From JBBQXH01 sp963710975 (GTDB lineage Bacteria > Actinomycetota > Thermoleophilia > Gaiellales > Gaiellaceae), in contig CAVQCG010000002.1 of the NCBI GenBank assembly GCA_963710975.1, positions 124,001 to 188,000 of the forward strand: a stretch of DNA of 64,000 nt. Reading direction: 5' to 3'. Both the position numbers and the translations under genes were made by a program. This document shows, piece after piece, positions 58,161 to 64,000 of this stretch (position 1 is its first letter; every line of letters begins with the position of its first letter). The notes under the pieces were generated by a model. That model worked only from the letters and a program-made list of their open reading frames with translations, did not search any database and was not told where the DNA came from.

Positions 58161-59069
58161 GTGACGGCGCCGGCATCCCGCAGATCGACGAGCGCCAGCG
58201 TGGGGTTCCCGCTTCTCTTCGTCCTTCTCTGGAGCACCGGATTCGTCGTCGCGAGATATGCGCTTCCGTCCGCGGATCCGTTGACCTTCCTCGTCTACCG
58301 TTTTGCCGTCGCGGTTGTCGTGATGCTCGCGCTCAGCCTCGCCGGCCGGGCCGCCTGGCCCTCGAGAGCGGCCGACTTCGGACACCTGGCCGTTGCCGGC
58401 CTCCTCGTCAATGGTCTCTACACCGGCGGTGTCTTCGTCGCGATCTCAGACGGGATGGAGGCGGGAACGGCAGCGATCCTCGTCGGGCTTCAGCCACTCC
58501 TGACGGTCGTTCTGGCGTCGCTGTGGCTCGGCGAGACGGTGGTTTCCCGGCAGTGGGCTGGGTTCGCGATCGGCCTCGTCGGCGTGGTCCTCGTCGTCCG
58601 GCAGAAGGTCGGCCTCGACGGCCTCGGGCGCGAGGCCCTTGCAGCCGTCTTCCTAGCGCTCGTCGGAATCAGCATCGGGACGCTCTACCAGAAACGCTTT
58701 TGCTCACGAATCGATCTCCGGACCGGAACGACGGTGCAGTACGTCGTCTGCCTGGCCGGCTACGCGATTCTCGCGCCCGTCGTCGGCTCGTTCGACGTCG
58801 ACTGGAACGTCGACGTGATCTTCGCGCTCGCCTGGGGGTCGCTCGTTCTTTCGTGCGGTGCCGTCGCGCTCCTCTACCACCTGCTGCGGCACGGCGCGGC
58901 GGCCGGCGTCGCGCGGCTCTTCTACCTCGTGCCGCCGGTTACGGCGGTGCTCGCGTTCTTCCTCTTCGACGAGCGGCTCGGCGCTCTCGCTCTCGCCGGC
59001 ATGGTGCTGATCGTGATCGGCGTGGCGCTCGCCCGTCCTTCGGCGGGCGTTCAGGCCGTGGAGAGCTGA
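58161..59069 (+). CDS. EamA/DMT-superfamily transporter
   Basis: 302 residues from GTG 58161, about ten membrane helices in two EamA repeats (LWSTGFVVARYALPSADPLTFLVYR near 22, LVGLQPLLTVVLASLWLGE near 110, LVPPVTAVLAFFLFDERLG near 258). Drug/metabolite exporter family of the cytoplasmic membrane; substrate unknown. Upstream in-frame sequence overlaps the SDR gene and is not coding. Confidence 0.9.
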   Translation: MTAPASRRSTSASVGFPLLFVLLWSTGFVVARYALPSADPLTFLVYRFAVAVVVMLALSLAGRAAWPSRAADFGHLAVAGLLVNGLYTGGVFVAISDGMEAGTAAILVGLQPLLTVVLASLWLGETVVSRQWAGFAIGLVGVVLVVRQKVGLDGLGREALAAVFLALVGISIGTLYQKRFCSRIDLRTGTTVQYVVCLAGYAILAPVVGSFDVDWNVDVIFALAWGSLVLSCGAVALLYHLLRHGAAAGVARLFYLVPPVTAVLAFFLFDERLGALALAGMVLIVIGVALARPSAGVQAVES

Positions 59070-59102
59070 GCCTCTCCGGCTGCCGCGCGCGGTGCTCTGA
59101 CC

Positions 59103-59898
59103 TCAGGCCAGAGAGCCCAGGAACGTCTCGACGACCTCGCGGAATCCGTCAGGCGAGTCCAGATGGACGTCGTGGCCGGCGCCCTCGACCATGATCGAAC
59201 GACCCGTGTGGAATCGACGACGCCATCCGGCGGGGCTCGCTCCCTCCCCACGATGAGGCCGAGCCGGCGACGATAAGCGTCGGGCAGCTGACGAGCGCCC
59301 ATTCGTCTGCGTGGTCGGCATCGGCGTCGGCGGCCGCCGACTCCACCATCTCCTGGATCTCGAACTGCGGCCTGTAGCCGTCGGGGCAGCGCGCGAGTGT
59401 CGAAGCCCAGAGGGGCGAGACGTCGATCGAAGCGAAGTACGCTCGAGCTATCGCAAGGGAAGCGAACGGAACCGGCCAGGCCTGGAGCCACGCACCCACC
59501 ACCTGCGCAACATCAGGGGTCGGGGTCGGTCCCGGCCTCGACCACGACAAGCGCCCGGACGAGATCGGGCCGCCGCGACGCAGCGAGATACGCGTTCGTC
59601 CCGCCCATCGACTGGCCGATGACGACCGATGGCTCTCCCAGCCACGTGAGCACGGAATCACGTCGGCGACGTAGGCGTCTCGCGTGTAGCGACCGGGCGT
59701 CTTGTCGCTCGCCCCGTGTCCGCGCTGATCGAACGCGACGACGCGCCCTCGTGCAGAGAGCCACGCCGGGGTTTCCCGCCACTCGAGAGCCGAACCGGCG
59801 AGGCCGTGGACGAGGAGGCAGGGAGCCCCGCTTCCGCCGAAGTCGACACGGGAGAGAGCGGCACCGGTGGAATCGGCTCTGAGGCGCGACCTCAGCAC
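59103..59898 (-). pseudogene. Alpha/beta hydrolase (meta-cleavage-product-hydrolase-like), three frameshifts
   Basis: GTG 59898 starts a standard alpha/beta hydrolase: LLVHGLAGSALEW and VAFDQRGHGASDK. Near 59660 one base appears missing; the nucleophile segment (VVIGQSMGGTNAYLAA) lies in the next frame. Near 59521 an extra base in a C-run returns to the first frame (FASLAIARAYF, LVSCPTLIVAGS). Near 59206 a last shift leads to MVEGAGHDVHLD with the catalytic His and the true end. All triad parts remain readable. Last gene of the aromatic operon; either inactivated or affected by sequence errors. Confidence 0.75.
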
Positions 59899-59977
59899 GC
59901 GGTCACCATCGTCGTAGCGGACTTCAGGCGCAGGTCAGGCGACGCTCGGGTTGCCTGCGACTGTACGTGGCATCGTC

Positions 59978-61447
59978 CTAGGCCGTAGTTCCTTCGAGGA
60001 TCTGGAGCGTCTTCAGCTCCGAATAGAAGTCGAGCGCATAGTTGCCGCCCTCGCGTCCCATCCCCGAGATGCCGACCCCTCCGAAGGGCGCGGTCAGGTC
60101 GCGGACGAGGAACGTGTTGACCCAGACCGTCCCGGCGCGGACTCCTCGGCCCACCCGCTCTGCACGGCCCGCCGAGCCCGTGTAGACGATCCCCGAAAGA
60201 CCGTATGCGGTCGAATTCGCGAGCTCGATCGCCTCCGCCTCGTCCGCGAAGGTCTGGAAGGTCAGGACCGGCCCGAACACCTCTCGCTGCACGATCTCGG
60301 AGTCGTTCGACCGCGGCTCGACGAGCGTCGGTTCGTACCACAGCCCTCCGATCTCGGCCGGCTTGCCTCCCCGGACGATCCGGTCGCCGGCCTCGCGGGC
60401 CCGGTCGACGAAGCCAGCGACGCGTGCGAAGTGGTCGGGGTGGATGAGCGGCGAGACCGTGGTCGCGTCGTCACGCGGGTCGCCGAGCACGTGAGCGTCG
60501 GCGTGCGCGTGAAAGCGCTCCAGGAACTCGGAGGCGATCGACTCCTCGACGAGGAGCCGCGTGCCGGCGAGGCACACTTGCCCGGCGTCGTCGTACTGCC
60601 CGGCCGCCCTTTTCGCTGCCGCCTCGAGATCCGCGTCCGCGAACACGATCAGCGGGCCTTTCCCGCCGAGCTCCGCGGTGAAGGGTGCGAGGTTCTTCGC
60701 GGCCGAGACGCCGATCAGCCGTCCCGTCTCGGGCGAGCCCGTGAACGAGACGCGTCGGATCAGCGGGTGCGCGACGAGCGCGGCGCCTGCCTCCTCGCCA
60801 ATCCCCTGGACGATGTTGAAGACACCCGGTGGTAAGCCGGCGTCGGCGACGAGGTCGGCGAGAAGCGAGCACGCGAGCGGCGACCATTCCGCGGGTTTCA
60901 AGACGACGGTGCATCCGGCAGCCAGGCCAGGTGCCGTCTTCCACGTCGAGAGCATGAACGGCGCGTTCCACGGGGTGATGACCGCGGCGGGTCCCGAGGG
61001 CATGCGCAGCACGCGATTCCAGGTGCCGTTCGAGTGCCAGTCCCGCTCCTCGTAGGCCTGTGCAAGATCGGCATATGCGCGATAGTTGCGCGCGCCGCGC
61101 GAGATCACGCGTGCCCGGAGCGAGCGAAGGAGCATCGCCATGTCCTCGCACTCGACGGCCGCGAGCCGGTCGACGTTGGCGTCGATCAGGTCGGCGAGTC
61201 GATGGAGGTAGGGTGCCCGTCCGGCGGGACCGAGCGCGGCCCAGGCGGGAAAGGCGTCGTGTGCCGCCCTGACGGCCTTGTCGACGTCGTCGGCGGTCGC
61301 GCGGGACACCTCCGCGATGACGCGCTGGTCGATCGGCGAAATGTCCGGGAAGCGCTCGGCGCTCGCCACGCGCTCTCCGCCGATGTAGTGATCGGTAGAG
61401 ACGGCGACACCCGCGACCTCGACGCGGTTCTCGGTCAATGTCGCCAT
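59978..61447 (-). CDS. Aldehyde dehydrogenase (semialdehyde / HpaE-like)
   Basis: 489 residues from ATG 61447, 4 nt after the decarboxylase-like gene. TPWNAPFMLSTWKTAPGLAAG (near 153), catalytic Glu in TAELGGKGPLIVF (near 251), Cys in YDDAGQVCLAGTRLL (near 285) and EVFGPVLTF (near 383). In an operon with an HpaB-type monooxygenase and an extradiol-dioxygenase-like protein, oxidation of a ring-fission semialdehyde is the probable role. It belongs to a different group from the aldehyde dehydrogenase at 41.7 kb. Confidence 0.9.
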   Translation of the reverse strand: MATLTENRVEVAGVAVSTDHYIGGERVASAERFPDISPIDQRVIAEVSRATADDVDKAVRAAHDAFPAWAALGPAGRAPYLHRLADLIDANVDRLAAVECEDMAMLLRSLRARVISRGARNYRAYADLAQAYEERDWHSNGTWNRVLRMPSGPAAVITPWNAPFMLSTWKTAPGLAAGCTVVLKPAEWSPLACSLLADLVADAGLPPGVFNIVQGIGEEAGAALVAHPLIRRVSFTGSPETGRLIGVSAAKNLAPFTAELGGKGPLIVFADADLEAAAKRAAGQYDDAGQVCLAGTRLLVEESIASEFLERFHAHADAHVLGDPRDDATTVSPLIHPDHFARVAGFVDRAREAGDRIVRGGKPAEIGGLWYEPTLVEPRSNDSEIVQREVFGPVLTFQTFADEAEAIELANSTAYGLSGIVYTGSAGRAERVGRGVRAGTVWVNTFLVRDLTAPFGGVGISGMGREGGNYALDFYSELKTLQILEGTTA

Positions 61448-61451
61448 CGGA

Positions 61452-62255
61452 TCAGAGCTCCTTCTCGGTCTGGAGGTCGTCGACCGTGTACGCGAACGAG
61501 AACCGGAACCCCTTTCCCACACGCACGGGGGCGAGGCGGTCGTGCTCCTCGTTCGGCGCCCCGAAGAGCTCCAACGTCGCCGACCCCTCCCAGATTTCCG
61601 AGGCGGCGCGATCGTGGCTCTTCGCACGGACGAGCTCGTGGACTGCGGGATCGTCGTGACGTCCGGCGGCGAGCCGCGGAAAATGCCGCACGTTGACGAG
61701 CGGGGGGTCGTTGTGAACCGGGCCCGCCTCCGAGACGCGCTCGAGCGTGACCGTGCCCTGCGCCAGGCGCCTGTCGTTGGCGGCGAGCGTTCCGCCGAAG
61801 ACTGCGCCCGGCTTGACGCCGGGATCGGCCAGGTTTCCGAGGCCGTACGTTCGAGTCAACCAGACCGAGCCGAGCTTCTTCGGAAAGCCCTGCATCCACC
61901 CACGGACGAGCGCGTAGTCCCGATCGACCCAGATGTACGGGCAGGTTGTGACGTGCTCGCCGCGGAGCAGCGCATTGACGACGAGGAAGAACTCCTTGTA
62001 CTGGCTGCGGGCGGGATCGAGCAGCTCCTCCCGCGAGTCGGTGCAGGACTGCCACTCGACGAAGAGCGCCGCAGCACGGCCGGGATCCTCGGCGTAGGGC
62101 TCGAGGCCGGGCGGCAGGACGGCAGCGACCGCGTCCGGATCGGCCCAGTACTCGATCACGAGCAGGTCGCCTGCGTAGTGCCACGGTGGGCTCGGCACAA
62201 GACTTGCTCGCCCCTCGGGCGAACGGGGGAGTGAATAGCCCTGCAGGTCGGCCAT
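61452..62255 (-). CDS. Acetoacetate-decarboxylase-family protein
   Basis: 267 residues, ATG sharing one base with the hpaB stop. Motifs: IEYWADPDAVAAVLPPGLEP near 33, EFFLVVNALL near 90 and the Lys pair in GWMQGFPKKLGSVWL (near 120), where acetoacetate decarboxylase has its Schiff-base lysine. Many ADC-like proteins in aromatic operons act as hydratases, aldolases or decarboxylases of ring-fission products rather than on acetoacetate. That reading is favoured by the neighbours. Confidence 0.8.
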   Translation of the reverse strand: MADLQGYSLPRSPEGRASLVPSPPWHYAGDLLVIEYWADPDAVAAVLPPGLEPYAEDPGRAAALFVEWQSCTDSREELLDPARSQYKEFFLVVNALLRGEHVTTCPYIWVDRDYALVRGWMQGFPKKLGSVWLTRTYGLGNLADPGVKPGAVFGGTLAANDRRLAQGTVTLERVSEAGPVHNDPPLVNVRHFPRLAAGRHDDPAVHELVRAKSHDRAASEIWEGSATLELFGAPNEEHDRLAPVRVGKGFRFSFAYTVDDLQTEKEL

Positions 62256-63718
62256 CAGTCGTGAAGGAACTGGTCGACCAGGTCGATTGCCTGCTGCTTG
62301 TCCGCGATCTTGTACGCGAGCGCGGTCATGCGGTACGAGTCGGAGAGGTAGAAGCGCTCGTACAGCTCGCCGCGTCCGCCGAGATCGGAGCCGACGAAGT
62401 CCCAGGCGAGACGGAAGAGCCGGATTCGCTGCTCCGCATCCGCCCCGGCTGCCTGGAAGTACTTCCCGATGTCGTCTGCGAGTGGGCCGCGCAGGTCGGC
62501 CTCCGACGGCGTGCACATGAAGCCGCCGCCACCGATCAGCTGCAGGAGCTCGTTGACGCGCGGCATCCACTTCGGCATCTCTCCCCGCAGGGCCATGAAC
62601 GGGCGATCGTCGGGGTACCAGACGCCGCCCTCGTCGATTGCCGAGCCAGCCTCTGCGGCGACGATCGACGCCCGGGTCAGCTCCGCCATGTTCCAGATCT
62701 GGCCGAGCTTCTCCTGGATGTGGTCGAAGCGGACGACACCGGTGGTGTTACCGATCATGTGGCCCAGGCCGAACGCGAACAGGAGCTTGACGTAGGCGCG
62801 CGTGAAGGCCTGGTGCATGATGTGCCCGCGCCAGCCCGTGTCCGAGATGACTTCCGAGTAGCCGACGGGGTCGCCAGACAGGAAGACTCGATCCCTGGGG
62901 ATTTCGACGTCGTCGAAGATCGCGACGGCGTCCATCTCGTCGAACCGTGAGGACAACGGATAGTCGAAGTGGCTGCGACCCTTCGAGAAGGAGTCACGGC
63001 AGACGAACTTGAGGCCCGGAGTGGACATCGGGATCCCAAAGGCGAGCGCGTAGTTGCCGTCCTGGGGTCGGATGTCGGAGCCGGGATAGACCGTCAGCTC
63101 GTCCGCGAAGGGCGCCAGGGTGGCGAGCATGCGAGCCCCTCGAACGACGATGCCGTTCTCTGTCTCGCCGACCTTGTGGAGCGCCACCTCGCCGGCGGCC
63201 TGCTCGGCCTCGGGCTTCGACCTGTCGACCTGCGGATTCATGATCGAGTGCGTGGTGGACAGGTCGCTGTCACGCATCAGCTTCTGGTAGGCGATGACGT
63301 TCGCGGCCCCGTCCTCGTTGCCGCGACGCGCCCAGACGTCGGCGCGTCCAGCGAAGCAGGCGAAGGTCACGTTCAGGTAGTCGGGCGTCCGGCCCATCAT
63401 TCCTGCGGTCGAGGCGGCGGTGAGCTCGAAAGCCTTGCGCCGCCGCTCGAGGTCCTCCTTCGACCGCGGGATGATGTGCGTGACGTTGACGAGCGAGCCG
63501 TCGTCGGGCGATGGCACGAGCATCTCGTCGGCGTGCTCGTGCTGGAGATCGAAGACTCGGGCGATGGAGTGGGCAGCCTGGGCCAGCTCCGGATGGTCGA
63601 GCGGGTGCGTGATGCGCTCGCCGTTCAGCCAGATCTCGCGCGAGTCTCGGGCGAGGCCGTCGAGGAACTCCTTACCCGTTCTGGCCCGAACCTTCGGGGT
63701 GGTCTCAGTGGACGTCAT
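62255..63718 (-). CDS. 4-hydroxyphenylacetate 3-monooxygenase-type flavin oxygenase (HpaB family)
   Basis: 487 residues from ATG 63718, overlapping the upstream stop (ATGA). RTGKEFLDGLARDSREIWLNG at the N-terminus, SIMNPQVDRSK near 143, YPGSDIRPQDGNYALAFGIP (near 200), and HQAFTRAYVKLLFAFGLGH (near 300) are typical of the FADH2-using oxygenase. It needs a separate flavin reductase (HpaC), not seen here. It would ortho-hydroxylate a phenolic substrate, making a catechol for the ring-cleaving enzyme encoded just upstream. Confidence 0.9.
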   Translation of the reverse strand: MTSTETTPKVRARTGKEFLDGLARDSREIWLNGERITHPLDHPELAQAAHSIARVFDLQHEHADEMLVPSPDDGSLVNVTHIIPRSKEDLERRRKAFELTAASTAGMMGRTPDYLNVTFACFAGRADVWARRGNEDGAANVIAYQKLMRDSDLSTTHSIMNPQVDRSKPEAEQAAGEVALHKVGETENGIVVRGARMLATLAPFADELTVYPGSDIRPQDGNYALAFGIPMSTPGLKFVCRDSFSKGRSHFDYPLSSRFDEMDAVAIFDDVEIPRDRVFLSGDPVGYSEVISDTGWRGHIMHQAFTRAYVKLLFAFGLGHMIGNTTGVVRFDHIQEKLGQIWNMAELTRASIVAAEAGSAIDEGGVWYPDDRPFMALRGEMPKWMPRVNELLQLIGGGGFMCTPSEADLRGPLADDIGKYFQAAGADAEQRIRLFRLAWDFVGSDLGGRGELYERFYLSDSYRMTALAYKIADKQQAIDLVDQFLHD

Positions 63719-64000
63719 ACGGTCTCCTTCAGGAGTTGAGACTGGGCTTCGCTGCTCGGGGCCTGCGGCAAGGGCACTCCGAGGCTCTCGAGGCTCTGTC
63801 GTTCGGACTCGACCGCGGCCTCGTCGAAGCGGAAGTACGAGCGGGGCGGCAGCGGCCCCCAGGTGTTGGATGAATAGCGATCGTCCGGATAGACCCGTGG
63901 CACATGGTCTTCCTGGAGCTGCTCCATGTCGCAGTAGAGCTCGACGAAGCACTCCTCCTCGACGATGCGGACGTAGCTTGCGATGTTGCCGCCGATTCCG
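63715..64000 (-). CDS. Extradiol-dioxygenase-like VOC protein, C-terminal part (5' end beyond window)
   Basis: The visible ~94 residues start IGGNIASYVRIVEEECFVEL, contain the metal-type Glu region VELYCDMEQ and continue RVYPDDRYSSNTWGPLPP to a TGA overlapping the HpaB ATG. This matches the C-terminal module of VOC-fold catechol extradiol dioxygenases. The metal His ligands would lie outside the window, so the activity is inferred from the end of the fold plus the neighbouring hydroxylase. Confidence 0.65.
   Translation of the reverse strand, partial: GIGGNIASYVRIVEEECFVELYCDMEQLQEDHVPRVYPDDRYSSNTWGPLPPRSYFRFDEAAVESERQSLESLGVPLPQAPSSEAQSQLLKETV

Overview
High-GC bacterial chromosome with dense, head-to-tail genes and many 1-11 nt start/stop overlaps. 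The left edge (DciA-like C-terminus, gyrB, gyrA) normally lies just downstream of oriC. GTG starts, many apparently leaderless transcripts, LLM (F420-type) oxidoreductases, LigD/PolX and a polyprenol-mannose synthase suggest an actinobacterium, perhaps a deep-branching one such as Thermoleophilia. This placement is inference. No rRNA, tRNA, CRISPR array, insertion sequence or prophage was seen.

Layout. 0-5.3 kb: dciA-like end, gyrB, gyrA. 5.3-9.1 kb (minus): nfeD, slipin, galT-like, birA. 9.2-14.1 kb: an ECF sigma factor translationally coupled to fabZ-fabH-fabD-fabG-fabF, with no acpP in the run. 14.1-17.7 kb: double-GNAT protein, frameshifted zinc-ribbon arginase-like gene, accD-accA. 17.8-31.7 kb: mixed housekeeping and repair: ligD, LOG-like protein, MrfA-type helicase, thiD-thiL, MscS channel, trxA, polyprenol-phosphate mannose synthase, polX, PLP decarboxylase, NUDIX, otsB and two half-size TauE permeases.

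31.7-54.7 kb is the most interesting part. It is a catabolic island with a FadR-type GntR regulator at its centre. Genes: ring deaminase-like amidohydrolase; ABC importer with a THI5/NMT1-type binding protein (binding protein and permease broken by frameshifts); HDAC-like deacylase; two M20 amidohydrolases flanking an M29/NicX-like protein; aldehyde dehydrogenase; two TenA paralogues; zinc alcohol dehydrogenase; LLM oxidoreductase; class III CoA-transferase; VOC epimerase-like protein; B12-type acyl-CoA mutase; and a three-subunit molybdenum hydroxylase with an embedded metallo-beta-lactamase-fold hydrolase. Six copies of a tandem 7-bp motif (RTATMTC x2) lie at the promoters of these units and of the regulator itself, so I propose one regulon. 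The enzyme set resembles base-degraded-thiamine salvage (THI5-type uptake, M20 deformylase, TenA) extended by oxidation and ring-opening functions. The working hypothesis is catabolism of a pyrimidine or other N-heteroaromatic compound.

54.7-59.1 kb: beta-propeller-like membrane-anchored protein, secreted M23 peptidase, SDR, EamA transporter. 59.1-64 kb (minus): aromatic meta-cleavage-type operon: extradiol-dioxygenase-like VOC protein (cut by the window end), HpaB-type monooxygenase, acetoacetate-decarboxylase-like protein, aldehyde dehydrogenase and a frameshifted alpha/beta hydrolase.

A recurring signal is a TANNNT -10 hexamer 6-10 nt before an ATG or GTG, the pattern of leaderless mRNA. 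Three divergent gene pairs share one 7-bp -10 read in both directions. Several genes carry single-base frameshifts that could be real decay or sequence error.
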